The notes under the pieces: generated by a model | Seen by the model: only the letters and a program-made list of their open reading frames with translations | What the model was told of the DNA's origin: nothing | Database searches by the model: none | Assembly (NCBI RefSeq): GCF_014195095.1 | Contig: NZ_JACIBC010000001.1 | Location: 806,001 to 870,000, forward strand | Reading direction: 5' to 3' | From: Rhizobium sp. BK602 | Lineage (GTDB): Bacteria > Pseudomonadota > Alphaproteobacteria > Rhizobiales > Rhizobiaceae | DNA length: 64,000 nt | Shown: positions 1-8,508 of the stretch, piece by piece | Numbering within the stretch: the stretch's first letter is position 1 | Layout of the letters: the number at the start of each line of letters is the position of its first letter | Program-made: the position numbers and the translations under genes

Positions 1-4
1 CCTG

Positions 5-601
5 TTAGGGGAAACGACGGCTCAAAAAGCGCGAGCCGGCTGCGCCGAAACGCCAGAGCGGATCGACATTCTTGCTGATCCCGATCCGCTTGCCCGCGAC
101 CAGGGGCAAAGGCTCCGCTTGTGCGATTTCAAACGGTGCCACATCCAGCGCCAAGCCGTTCTGGCCGATATCGATGCCGAGCGCCTGCGTCAGCTTTCCC
201 GGGCCGCTGCAGAGCGCCGCCATATCGGCGACACCGCGTCTGCGGATCATCTCCTCGATCCCGCTCTCCGGCTCCAATGCCCGGATCAGCACGGCGCTGC
301 CGGTCGTGCAGACGAAATTCACGCACCAATGGATGCCGTAGGAGCGATAGACATAGACATGCCCAGCCGGGCCGAACATCGCCGCATTGCGCGCCGTCGG
401 CCCGCGAAAGGCATGCGACGCCTCATCGTCAGGCCGATAAGCCTCCGTCTCCACGATCCGCCCGCCGACCCCGGCCGCCAAAAAGCGCATGCCGATCAGA
501 TCCGCCGCAACGGCCACGGCATCGCGGGAGAAGAAGGCGGTCAGGGCAGGGCCGGCAAGCGGCATCGTGCCAAGGGGCAAAAGCTGATCTTGCGGCGTCA
601 T
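5..601 (-). CDS. 3-methyladenine DNA glycosylase (AAG/MPG family)
   Basis: This is a base-excision repair enzyme that removes alkylated purines such as 3-methyladenine. The 198-residue product has the family's core: [15 protein letters not shown] near the N-terminus, the catalytic-region motif [20 protein letters not shown], then [24 protein letters not shown] and [13 protein letters not shown]. Bacterial AAG proteins are about 180-210 residues, so the length is normal. I chose the ATG at 601 because GGAAGG lies upstream. A TTG 36 nt further upstream is in frame but would only add a weakly conserved tail. It stands alone beside tRNA-Ser. Confidence 0.93.
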   Translation of the reverse strand: MTPQDQLLPLGTMPLAGPALTAFFSRDAVAVAADLIGMRFLAAGVGGRIVETEAYRPDDEASHAFRGPTARNAAMFGPAGHVYVYRSYGIHWCVNFVCTTGSAVLIRALEPESGIEEMIRRRGVADMAALCSGPGKLTQALGIDIGQNGLALDVAPFEIAQAEPLPLVAGKRIGISKNVDPLWRFGAAGSRFLSRRFP

Positions 602-792
602 GGACGGGCAATGTCCTTCCGGAGAGTCGATCCGCAAACCAGTATCGCGCCTTCTCCGAAACGCCTAGCCCAATCCCCACCTTCTCCTTCGGCGCGGATT
701 TGCGTCAGCCACGAACGCTGCCGGTTGACGCTCCGGCCCGAATAGCTGTAAAGCCAGCCGACCACATTGCTGAACATCGTGCTTCGGCAGCA

Positions 793-882
793 GGAAGAGT
801 GTCCGAGTGGTTTAAGGAACCGGTCTTGAAAACCGGCGTGCGGGAAACCGTACCGTGGGTTCGAATCCCACCTCTTCCGCCA
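793..882 (+). tRNA. tRNA-Ser (anticodon TGA)
   Basis: A 90-nt class II tRNA. The 7-bp acceptor arms are GGAAGAG (793-799) and CTCTTCC (872-878), followed by discriminator G and an encoded CCA (880-882). The anticodon stem CCGGT/ACCGG (820-824/832-836) encloses the loop CTTGAAA, giving anticodon TGA at 827-829, which reads UCA. The T arm contains GGTTCGAATCC. The long variable arm is typical of serine tRNAs. Confidence 0.97.
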
Positions 883-914
883 TTTCCCTTTCCAATTGCA
901 TCGCAAATAGCCGG

Positions 915-960
915 CGAGGCGACCGGGTCAAATGATCTGGACGTCGCCTCGGGTATTTTT
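915..960 (+). terminator. Terminator after tRNA-Ser
   Basis: Inverted repeat CGAGGCGAC (915-923) and GTCGCCTCG (943-951) with a 19-nt loop. It is followed by GGTATTTTT, a short T run on the plus strand, and lies 33 nt past the tRNA 3' end. Confidence 0.7.
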
Positions 961-971
961 GAACCAAGGAC

Positions 972-1727
972 TTACACCGGCGTGCAGAAGAGCTGCGTGA
1001 ATTTGAAGCTCGTCAGCCAGGCAATATCCGGAGACATGCCGACGTCGTGAATTTCCTTGTCGTCATAGGCGTCGATTTTGAAGCTATATTCCAGATCCTG
1101 AAATATCTCGATGATCTTCGAGACCGTTTTGGTTGGATTGTCGAAGAGGAAATTGTGAAGTTCGAGGTTGATATAGGGCCGGTCGGACAAGATCCTCGGC
1201 GCTCCGAGCAGCACCTCCAGATCGGCGCCGTCAACGTCGATTTTCAGAAAGTCGACCTTTCTGGAATGATCATAATCGTCATCGAGCCGGACGACCTCCA
1301 CCTTCGTCGACATTCTCGGGTCCTGATCCGAGGACAGGACCATGAACGAGCCCATATTGTCCTGAACAGGCAGGAAGCCTCTTTGATCTCCGGCGGCACG
1401 GGGATGGACGACAACATTGCGAAGCCCGTTCAGTTTCGCATTGCGCTCGATCAGGGCGGCATTGCGAGGTGAGGCCTCCCAGGCATGAACCACGCCGGTC
1501 GGCCCCGCGCATAGCGCCAGAAGAACCGTGGTCAGCCCCTGATGGGCGCCGCATTCAAGAACCGTCGCCCCCGGCTTGATGGTGTCGATCCACCATTGCC
1601 GCTCGCTCTGCCATTGATTGGGATAGTTATACCACTGTCGCCCCAGCTCATCCTCGACATGGACGTCAAACTTATACGGTCCGATAGATCGCTCTCTGGC
1701 AATAAACGGCTCAAAGATCTCCGACAT
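972..1727 (-). CDS. FkbM family methyltransferase
   Basis: A 251-residue predicted SAM-dependent O-methyltransferase of the FkbM type, a family that usually acts on sugars or secondary metabolites. The SAM-binding glycine-rich loop is VLECGAHQGLTT (about residues 56-67). The adenosine-binding acidic stretch is HAWEASPRNAALIERN, and the family hallmark VDFLKIDVDGADLEVLLGA lies near residue 160. ATG at 1727 is preceded by AGGGGG about 8 nt upstream. It stands alone, convergent with the tRNA and its terminator. The substrate cannot be told from sequence. Codon use looks somewhat less GC-biased than in the neighbours, which fits an accessory gene. Confidence 0.85.
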   Translation of the reverse strand: MSEIFEPFIARERSIGPYKFDVHVEDELGRQWYNYPNQWQSERQWWIDTIKPGATVLECGAHQGLTTVLLALCAGPTGVVHAWEASPRNAALIERNAKLNGLRNVVVHPRAAGDQRGFLPVQDNMGSFMVLSSDQDPRMSTKVEVVRLDDDYDHSRKVDFLKIDVDGADLEVLLGAPRILSDRPYINLELHNFLFDNPTKTVSKIIEIFQDLEYSFKIDAYDDKEIHDVGMSPDIAWLTSFKFTQLFCTPV

Positions 1728-2015
1728 GCTAGTATGCCCCCTTTAACCAACAACAAGGCATTCAACCGGAAGCTGAACGCAGCTCCATAATCTATATGCA
1801 CGCGCGACATCAGGCAATAATTAGAATTGACTAATGATTACCCAGGCCGATCGTGATTTCCACAATAGCAATGCGACATTGCAGGGCGGGCGAAGCGGAT
1901 ATCGGCTCGCGGTCCGCAGACTTTGCCGGAGATCGGTCGCCCGCGAAAAGGTGATTGGCCTTCCGCCTTCCGCAACGCTACTAAGGCCGTTGGAATGACA
2001 TAGCCGGAGTCCATC

Positions 2016-2768
2016 GTGTCGCTTGCCGATATTTCGCTTCTGAGCGCCTTGCTTGCCGGGGCGCTTTCGTTTCTGTCGCCCTGCGTGCTGCCGCTGGTGC
2101 CGCCCTATCTGTGTTATATGGCCGGCATTTCGGTCGAGCAGTTTCGTGGCGGTGGGGCCGCGGTGGCGGCGGGGCCGAATGTTCGCGGCAATGTGCTGTT
2201 TTCCGCCCTGTTCTTCACGTTGGGCTTTGCGACCGTCTTTGTCGCGCTTGGCGCCGGCGCTTCCTCGATCGGCATGCTGCTGCGCCAGCATCTCGATATC
2301 CTCGCCAAGATCGGCGGCCTGATCATCGTCGTCATGGGCTTGAATTTTCTGGGTGTTTTCCGCCTGGGCATTCTGGCTCGCGAGGCGCGGTTCCAGGGTG
2401 GCGGCAAACCGGCGACGCTGACGGGGGCCTATATTATGGGCCTGGCCTTCGCCTTCGGCTGGACGCCCTGCATCGGGCCGGTGCTCGGCGCCATTCTCGG
2501 GGTCGCGGCCTCGCGCGAGACGGTCGGGGCCGGCGCCGGGCTGCTCGCCGTCTATTCGCTCGGCCTTGCCGTTCCGTTCTGGATCGCGGCCGGCTTTTCC
2601 GGCGCCTTCATGAATTTTCTCGTCCGCTTCCGCCGCCATCTCGGCACGGTCGAGAAGATCATGGGCGTGTTTCTCATCCTGACCGGGCTCGCCTTCATCT
2701 TTGGCTATGTCAGCGACATGGCGATCTGGTTCCAGCAGACCTTTCCAATCCTGATGAAAATCGGTTAA
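2016..2768 (+). CDS. ccdA: CcdA-type thiol-disulfide transporter (DsbD transmembrane family)
   Basis: An inner-membrane protein of 250 residues with six hydrophobic segments. It is predicted to pass reducing equivalents from cytoplasmic thioredoxin to the periplasm, for cytochrome c maturation or other periplasmic thiol proteins. The two conserved membrane cysteines are C23 in the FLSPCVLPLVP motif and C152 in GWTPCIGPVLG, exactly the pair expected in CcdA. The GTG start at 2016 has GGAGT upstream. The next gene (AEC transporter) starts 52 nt downstream, so co-transcription is possible but no functional link is evident. Confidence 0.9.
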   Translation: MSLADISLLSALLAGALSFLSPCVLPLVPPYLCYMAGISVEQFRGGGAAVAAGPNVRGNVLFSALFFTLGFATVFVALGAGASSIGMLLRQHLDILAKIGGLIIVVMGLNFLGVFRLGILAREARFQGGGKPATLTGAYIMGLAFAFGWTPCIGPVLGAILGVAASRETVGAGAGLLAVYSLGLAVPFWIAAGFSGAFMNFLVRFRRHLGTVEKIMGVFLILTGLAFIFGYVSDMAIWFQQTFPILMKIG

Positions 2769-2820
2769 GCCGGACACTCTCTTCCGTCTTTCGTTTCATC
2801 AGTTGAGTGGAACATGCCCG

Positions 2821-3783
2821 ATGGCTGACATTGTCGGTCTGCTGCTGCCGTTCTTCGGCCTCATCCTGATCGGCTACATCGCCGCCCGCGTCACCCGGCA
2901 GCCGGCCGAGGCGCTCGGCTGGCTCAATACCTTCATCATCTATGCCGCTCTGCCGGCGCTGTTCTTCAAGCTGGTCGCGCAGACGCCGATCGAACAGCTG
3001 ACGCGGGTCGATTTCATCGTCGCCGATATCGCCGCGACCTATTCGATCTTCCTGCTGCTGTTTCTCGCCGGCCGCTTCCTGCGGCGCAATTCGCTGGCCG
3101 ACAGCACCATCCAGGCCTTTGCGGGGTCCTATGGCAATATCGGCTATATGGGGCCGGGCCTGGCGCTTCTGGCGCTCGGCGAAAAGGCCGCCGTTCCCGT
3201 GGCACTGATCGTCTGCTTCGAGAACGCCCTGCATTTCATCGTGGCGCCGACGATGATGGCGATGGAAGGAGAGGACAAGCGTTCGCTGCCGCAACTGGCC
3301 GCCGATATCGCCAGGAAGGTGCTGCTGCATCCCTTCATTCTCTCCACCGCCCTCGGTTTCGCGGTTGCGGCTCTTTCCGTGCATCCGCCGGTCGCCTTCC
3401 AGCGCTTCGTCGATTATCTCGCCCAGGCTGCGGCGCCCTGTGCGCTGTTTGCCATGGGCGTGACGCTTGCGCTGCGCCCATTGAAGCGCATTCCGACGGA
3501 GATCGGCTATATCGTGCCGGCCAAGCTCATCCTGCATCCGCTGGTGGTCTATCTCGTGCTGCAGGCGGTTGGTGGTTTCGACCCCATCTGGATCGAGGCG
3601 GCGATGCTGCTCGCCGCCTTACCGACGGCGACGAATGTCTTCGTCATCGGCCAGCAATATGGCGTCTGGCAGGAGCGGGCATCGGCCACGATCCTGATCA
3701 CGACCGCCTGTTCGGTGGTGACGGTATCGCTGCTGCTTTACCTGATCAAATCCGGCGCCTTACCGGCGCAGCTTTTCCCGTAG
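2821..3783 (+). CDS. AEC (auxin efflux carrier) family transporter
   Basis: A 320-residue integral membrane permease with about ten hydrophobic helices. It matches the bacterial AEC/malonate-permease-like family, which exports or takes up small organic acids. Family features include LNTFIIYAALPALFFK near residue 40, GSYGNIGYMGPGLAL near 105, and ALPTATNVFVIGQQYGV near the end. I chose ATG 2821 because GAGTGGA lies about 11 nt upstream, whereas the in-frame TTG at 2803 has none. The 3' end overlaps the convergent UbiH-type gene by 24 bp. The substrate is unknown. Confidence 0.85.
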   Translation: MADIVGLLLPFFGLILIGYIAARVTRQPAEALGWLNTFIIYAALPALFFKLVAQTPIEQLTRVDFIVADIAATYSIFLLLFLAGRFLRRNSLADSTIQAFAGSYGNIGYMGPGLALLALGEKAAVPVALIVCFENALHFIVAPTMMAMEGEDKRSLPQLAADIARKVLLHPFILSTALGFAVAALSVHPPVAFQRFVDYLAQAAAPCALFAMGVTLALRPLKRIPTEIGYIVPAKLILHPLVVYLVLQAVGGFDPIWIEAAMLLAALPTATNVFVIGQQYGVWQERASATILITTACSVVTVSLLLYLIKSGALPAQLFP

Positions 3784-4962
3784 CATCGCCGGAAAGCCGC
3801 TGAGGCTGCCACCCGGCTGGATGCCCTCGCGCATGACGAGATTGCGCAGCGGCGGAATGGCGGACAGCACATGCATGCCGGCGGCGCGCAGCATCTGCAC
3901 CGGCAGGAAATCCGACAGCAGCGACCGGTTGAGCAGGTCGACGCTTGCCGTGCGGCTGACGATGTCGGCCCGGCGCTTGCGGTCGAAACTATCGCCGGCG
4001 GAGGAGGGGATCGGCTTATCGGCGTGCTCGCAGAGAATGTCCGACAGGGCGAGGATATCGCGCAGGCTGAGATTGAGCCCCTGGGCGCCGATCGGCGGAA
4101 AGACGTGAGCAGCCTCGCCGATCAGCGCGGCGCGGCCCTTGCCGAAGCGATAGGCGGTCATGCCGGAAAGCGGCCAGACCTGCACATTGTCCTCGACCGT
4201 GACCTTGCCGAGCATCGACTGCATGCGATCCTCGACGAGGCGGCCGAGCTCTTGCAGCGATTTTTCGGCATTGGCGGCGGCCTCCGCCGGCTTCTGCACC
4301 CAGACGAGACTGGAGCGATAGCCGGGCAGGGGAACCTGGGTGAAGGGTCCGCTTTCGGTGTGGAATTCCGTCGAGATATTCTGATGCGGCAGGCTATGCG
4401 CGAAGTTCAGCACCATGGCGGACTGCGGATAGGACCAGGTCTTGGTCTTGATGCCGAGCGTTTCGCGCACCATCGAATTGCGACCGTCGGCGCCGACGAC
4501 GAAAGCGACTTCCAGTGTCTCGCCGTTGCCAAGCGTCACGCTCACACCATCCTCGCGGATGGAAACTTCGGAGGCAGTCTTCTCGACGAGCGCGATATTG
4601 CCTTCGGCCCTGACGGCTTCGCCGAGACTTTCGAGCAGCACGGTATTCGGGATATTATAGCCGAAGGCGTCGAGACCGATCTCGGTCGAGCGGAAGGCGA
4701 CCGTCGGCGCGCGCAATAGGCGTTTCGTGCCGTCGATGATTTGCATCGTCGTCAGAGGGGCGGTGGAAGGGGCGATCCTATCCCAGAGCGCCAAGCGTTC
4801 CAGGAAACGAATCGACTGGTCCATCAGCGCCGTGGTGCGCCGGTCGGCCTTGTTGTACGGCGCTGCCACGAGGGCGACGGAACGTCCGCCCCGCGCCAGC
4901 GCGATCGCCGCCACCATGCCCGCCAGACCGCCGCCGATTACGGCCACTTCAACCTGCTTCAT
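3760..4962 (-). CDS. UbiH/UbiF/COQ6 family FAD-dependent hydroxylase
   Basis: A 400-residue class A flavoprotein monooxygenase, probably a ring hydroxylase of ubiquinone biosynthesis. The N-terminal Rossmann motif is VAVIGGGLAGMVAAIALAR, followed by the NADPH/FAD motif VVGADGRNSMVRE. The FAD ribityl-binding motif is GEAAHVFPPIGAQGLNLSLRD, and the ADRRTTALMDQS stretch is typical of the UbiH family. ATG 4962 has TGAGG at the right distance upstream. An ATG-less 13-residue extension is possible but unlikely. It is transcribed convergently with the AEC gene, and the two stop codons lie inside each other's reading frames. Which ring position it hydroxylates cannot be told here. Confidence 0.88.
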   Translation of the reverse strand: MKQVEVAVIGGGLAGMVAAIALARGGRSVALVAAPYNKADRRTTALMDQSIRFLERLALWDRIAPSTAPLTTMQIIDGTKRLLRAPTVAFRSTEIGLDAFGYNIPNTVLLESLGEAVRAEGNIALVEKTASEVSIREDGVSVTLGNGETLEVAFVVGADGRNSMVRETLGIKTKTWSYPQSAMVLNFAHSLPHQNISTEFHTESGPFTQVPLPGYRSSLVWVQKPAEAAANAEKSLQELGRLVEDRMQSMLGKVTVEDNVQVWPLSGMTAYRFGKGRAALIGEAAHVFPPIGAQGLNLSLRDILALSDILCEHADKPIPSSAGDSFDRKRRADIVSRTASVDLLNRSLLSDFLPVQMLRAAGMHVLSAIPPLRNLVMREGIQPGGSLSGFPAMLREKLRR

Positions 4963-5177
4963 ATCGAATGCCTCAAATGCTTCTCGTCTCAAAATAAGCA
5001 CTTAGCCTGTTGAAATCCATGGGATGAAACATCGCAGCGGGTGAAAATGACAGCAACTCGCTATAGCGTGCCCGGAAAATGGACACTTTTGCGCTGGCAG
5101 TGCCGGCCAAAGGATGCATATTAGCGAGAAAAATCGCCTGCCGGGGCAGGTGAATAAGCGGGCGAGTCACGGGGCGG

Positions 5178-5903
5178 ATGAAAATCTTCAATTACAAACG
5201 GGTGCCTTATGCGGAGATTCGCGCTTTCTCCGTACACATCTTGACGGCATCCGGTTCATTTCTGGCCTTTCTCGGCGTCGTCGCCGCGGCGGAACATCGC
5301 TTCGTCGACATGTTCTGGTGGCTTGGGCTCGCTTTGCTCGTCGACGGCATAGACGGGCCGATCGCCCGCAAGGTCAGCGTCAAGGAAGTGCTGCCCAACT
5401 GGTCGGGCGACACGCTCGACAACATCATCGACTACGTGACCTACGTGCTGCTACCGGCCTTCGCGCTCTATGAGAGCGGCATGATCGGCGAGCCCTGGTC
5501 CTTCGTCGCCGCCGGCATGATCGTGGTTTCCAGTGCGATCTACTACGCCGATACCGGCATGAAGACGGACGAGTATTTCTTTTCCGGCTTTCCGGTCGTC
5601 TGGAACATGGTGATCTTCACGCTCTTCGTCATCGGCGCCAGCGCGACGACGGCCATGATCATCGTCGGCATCTCCGTCGTCCTCACCTTCCTGCCGATCA
5701 ATTTCCTGCATCCCGTGCGCGTCAAGCGCCTACGGCCGCTCAATCTCGGCATATTCCTGTTCTGGTCGGCGCTCGGCATGTATTCGCTGCTGATGCATTT
5801 CGTCATGCCGCAATGGGCCGTCGTCCTGTTCATCGTCAGCGGCCTCTATCTCTATTGCATCGGTGCGGTTCTGCAATTTTTCCCGTCCCTCGGGCGTCAA
5901 TAG
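5178..5903 (+). CDS. pcs: Phosphatidylcholine synthase
   Basis: A 241-residue membrane enzyme of the CDP-alcohol phosphatidyltransferase family. It condenses choline with CDP-diacylglycerol to give phosphatidylcholine in one step, the pathway known from Sinorhizobium and other host-associated alphaproteobacteria. The CDP-alcohol motif is present as DGIDGPIARK, then GDTLDNIIDYVTY, with the longer Pcs-type spacing between AR and the second part. About seven or eight hydrophobic helices follow. The length equals that of S. meliloti Pcs. It is 12 nt upstream of the quinone oxidoreductase gene and probably co-transcribed with it. Confidence 0.94.
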   Translation: MKIFNYKRVPYAEIRAFSVHILTASGSFLAFLGVVAAAEHRFVDMFWWLGLALLVDGIDGPIARKVSVKEVLPNWSGDTLDNIIDYVTYVLLPAFALYESGMIGEPWSFVAAGMIVVSSAIYYADTGMKTDEYFFSGFPVVWNMVIFTLFVIGASATTAMIIVGISVVLTFLPINFLHPVRVKRLRPLNLGIFLFWSALGMYSLLMHFVMPQWAVVLFIVSGLYLYCIGAVLQFFPSLGRQ

Positions 5904-5915
5904 GATTTGTGCGTC

Positions 5916-6896
5916 ATGAAGAAGACCCAAGCCATCCACATCCATGAAAACGGCGGTCCCGAGGTGATGAAGCTGGCGGAGGTGGATCTGCCGCCGCCCG
6001 GCGCCGGCGAGGTGCAGATCCGCCATGCGGCGATCGGGCTGAACTTCATCGATATCTATTTCCGCTCGGGCCTCTACAAGGCGCCGCAATTTCCGCTGCC
6101 GCTCGGCAAGGAAGCCGCCGGCACGGTGACCGCCGTCGGGCCTGGCGTCACCGACTTCGCCATCGGCGATCGGGTGGCCTATGCCGGCTCGGATGGCGCC
6201 TATAGCGTCGAGCGCAACATCGAGACCCGCCATCTCGTCAGGGTTCCCGACGATATTCCGCTCGAAACGGCGGCGGCGATGATGCTGAAGGGCATGACGG
6301 CCGAATATCTGCTCAACCGCACCTTCAAGGTCGGACCGGACACCGTGCTCTTGTTCCATGCCGCTGCCGGTGGCGTCGGGCTGATTGCCGGGCAATGGGC
6401 GAAGGCGCTGGGCGCGACCGTGATCGGCACGGCCGGTTCGGCGGAGAAGGTCAAGCTGGCGCTGGCAAACGGCTACGATCACGTCATCGACTACGGCCGC
6501 GAAAACTTCGTCGAGCGTGTCCGCGAGATCACCGGCGGCAAGGGCGTCGATGTCGTCTACGACTCCGTCGGGCGCGACACGTTTCCGCAGTCTCTCGACT
6601 GCCTGAAATCGCGGGGCCTGTGGGTAACCTTCGGCCAGTCCTCCGGACCGATAGAGAATTTTAACCTTGCCACCCTCAACCAGAAGGGCTCGCTTTTCGC
6701 CACAAGGCCAAGTCTTTTCGCCTATATCGGCACGCCTGAGGAATTGAGAGCCAGTGCAAAGGCGTTATTTGCTGTTGTGCAAAGCAGCAAAGTGCGTATC
6801 AATATCCATCAGACCTATCCGTTGAGCGATGCGGGGCGCGCGCACACGGATCTGGAAACAAGGAAAACAAGTGGAACTACGCTGCTGATCCCATAA
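5916..6896 (+). CDS. Quinone oxidoreductase (zinc-less MDR family)
   Basis: A 326-residue NADPH-dependent quinone reductase of the zeta-crystallin/Qor type. It has the GroES-like fold start (HIHENGGPEVMKLAEVDLPPP), NFIDIYFRSGLYK and LGKEAAGTV. The NADPH-binding loop is HAAAGGVGLIAGQWAKALGA near residues 146-165. The structural-zinc cysteines of alcohol dehydrogenases are absent, as expected for this branch. ATG 5916 has AGGA ten nt upstream; a TTG nine nt earlier is in frame. It likely shares a transcript with pcs. Confidence 0.92.
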   Translation: MKKTQAIHIHENGGPEVMKLAEVDLPPPGAGEVQIRHAAIGLNFIDIYFRSGLYKAPQFPLPLGKEAAGTVTAVGPGVTDFAIGDRVAYAGSDGAYSVERNIETRHLVRVPDDIPLETAAAMMLKGMTAEYLLNRTFKVGPDTVLLFHAAAGGVGLIAGQWAKALGATVIGTAGSAEKVKLALANGYDHVIDYGRENFVERVREITGGKGVDVVYDSVGRDTFPQSLDCLKSRGLWVTFGQSSGPIENFNLATLNQKGSLFATRPSLFAYIGTPEELRASAKALFAVVQSSKVRINIHQTYPLSDAGRAHTDLETRKTSGTTLLIP

Positions 6897-6933
6897 TCCA
6901 AGGGCAGGACGGTGGGAAGGAAATGAGGGGAAC

Positions 6934-8508
6934 GTGTCGTCATCCGATGTGCCGGCAGCCGGTGCGTTATTGTCGGTTCGCAAACTGACGAAGCTGTTCG
7001 GTAGCTTTGCTGCCTGTAATAAAATTGATCTGGAAATCCAGTCCGGCGAGATTCATGCTCTGCTCGGGGAAAACGGCGCAGGCAAATCGACCCTCGTGAA
7101 GATGCTGTTCGGCGTGCTGGAGCCGAGCGCCGGCGAGATTGCCTGGCAAGGCAAAGCCGTATCCATCACTTCGCCGGGCGAAGCCCGCAAGCTCGGCATC
7201 GGCATGGTATTCCAGCATTTCTCGCTGTTCGAGGCGCTGACGGTTGCCGAAAACATCGCCCTTTCCCTGGATGACAGCGTTCCAATCGGAAAGATCGTCG
7301 AGGAAGCCGCCAGCCTGTCGCGTGCCTATGGCCTGCCGCTCGATCCGCACGCGCATGTTGCCGACCTCTCCGTCGGCGAGCGTCAGCGCATCGAGATCGT
7401 GCGCGCGCTGTTGCAGAATCCGAAGCTGATCATTCTTGACGAGCCGACCTCGGTGCTGACACCGCAGGAGGCCGACAGGCTGTTCGAAACCCTTTTCCAG
7501 CTCAGGGATGAGGGTCGCTCGGTCCTCTATATCAGTCACCGCCTGGAAGAGGTGCAGCGCATCTGTTCGCGCGCCACCGTGCTGCGTCACGGAAAGGTCA
7601 CCGGCGCCTGCGATCCCCGGCAGGAAACCACGGGCTCGCTCGCGCGCATGATGGTCGGCAGCGATGTCGCCAGCGTCCAGCATGAGGGTCTCGGCAAGAA
7701 GGGCGACATCCAGCTCGAGGTCGCGGGCCTTTCCGTTCCTGCGCGGACGCCCTTCGCCATCTCGCTGAAGGATATTTCGCTTCGGGTGCGTTCGGGGGAA
7801 ATCCTGGCGATTGCCGGCGTGGCCGGCAACGGGCAGGGAGAGCTTTTCGACGTTGTTTCCGGCGAACATGCGGTAGCCTCCGACGATCTGATCCACGTGC
7901 GCGGCAAGGCGGTCGGTACCAAGGGTATCAATGCGCGCCGCCTGCTTGGCGCCGGTTTCGTGCCGGAGGAGCGTCATGGCCATGCCGCCGTGACGGGCCT
8001 GAAGCTGTCGGACAATCTGGTCCTGGCGCGAGGCCAATCGGATCGCAAGGCCTTCCTCGGCGGTGGTTTCCTGAACGTGATCCGCCATGGCGCGGTCAAG
8101 CAGGCGGCAAAGCGCATCTGCGAGGCCATGGATGTGCGCAAGAGCGGCGACGACCCCGCGGCCGGCGCGCTGTCCGGCGGCAATCTGCAGAAATTCATCG
8201 TCGGCCGCGAGCTGGACCGCCAGCCGTCGGTGCTGGTCGTCAACCAGCCGACCTGGGGCGTCGATGCGGGCGCTGCAAGCCGCATCCGTCAGGCCTTGGT
8301 CGATCTCGCCCGCAGCGGCTCGGCCGTGCTGGTCATCAGCCAGGATCTCGACGAAATCTTCGAAGTGGCGACCGATATCGCGGTGATCTCGGAGGGGCGC
8401 CTGTCGCCGGCCTATCCGGCGGACGAGCTGACGCGGGAAAAGATCGGCATGCTGATGGGCGGCCTGCATGAATCCAAGACCCATTCGGAGCCCGCGCATG
8501 CGCATTGA
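6934..8508 (+). CDS. ABC transporter ATP-binding protein, nucleoside/BMP type
   Basis: A 524-residue double ATPase of the sugar/nucleoside importer class, energising the two permeases that follow. Domain 1 (about 10-250) has Walker A GENGAGKST, signature LSVGERQRIEI and Walker B LIILDEPTSVL. Domain 2 (about 260-510) has a degenerate Walker A region GVAGNGQGE, signature LSGGNLQKFIVGREL, and VVNQPTWGVD in place of a normal Walker B. Such asymmetry is usual in this class. The GTG start at 6934 has GAGGGG upstream. Its end overlaps the next permease start by 11 nt, so this is the first gene of a four-gene operon. Confidence 0.92.
   Translation: MSSSDVPAAGALLSVRKLTKLFGSFAACNKIDLEIQSGEIHALLGENGAGKSTLVKMLFGVLEPSAGEIAWQGKAVSITSPGEARKLGIGMVFQHFSLFEALTVAENIALSLDDSVPIGKIVEEAASLSRAYGLPLDPHAHVADLSVGERQRIEIVRALLQNPKLIILDEPTSVLTPQEADRLFETLFQLRDEGRSVLYISHRLEEVQRICSRATVLRHGKVTGACDPRQETTGSLARMMVGSDVASVQHEGLGKKGDIQLEVAGLSVPARTPFAISLKDISLRVRSGEILAIAGVAGNGQGELFDVVSGEHAVASDDLIHVRGKAVGTKGINARRLLGAGFVPEERHGHAAVTGLKLSDNLVLARGQSDRKAFLGGGFLNVIRHGAVKQAAKRICEAMDVRKSGDDPAAGALSGGNLQKFIVGRELDRQPSVLVVNQPTWGVDAGAASRIRQALVDLARSGSAVLVISQDLDEIFEVATDIAVISEGRLSPAYPADELTREKIGMLMGGLHESKTHSEPAHAH

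Noticed and set aside
793..1727. tRNA-Ser as an integration site for an island carrying the FkbM gene
   Set aside because: I found no repeat of the tRNA 3' end, no integrase and no second boundary. One slightly atypical gene is not enough.
1728..2015. Small gene between the FkbM and CcdA genes
   Set aside because: No frame with a start, ribosome site and protein-like composition. It looks like plain promoter DNA.
6967..8505. A 512-codon open frame opposite the nucleoside ABC ATPase gene
   Set aside because: Low-complexity, Arg/Ala/Asp-rich text with no ribosome site. The ATPase motifs on the plus strand are complete.
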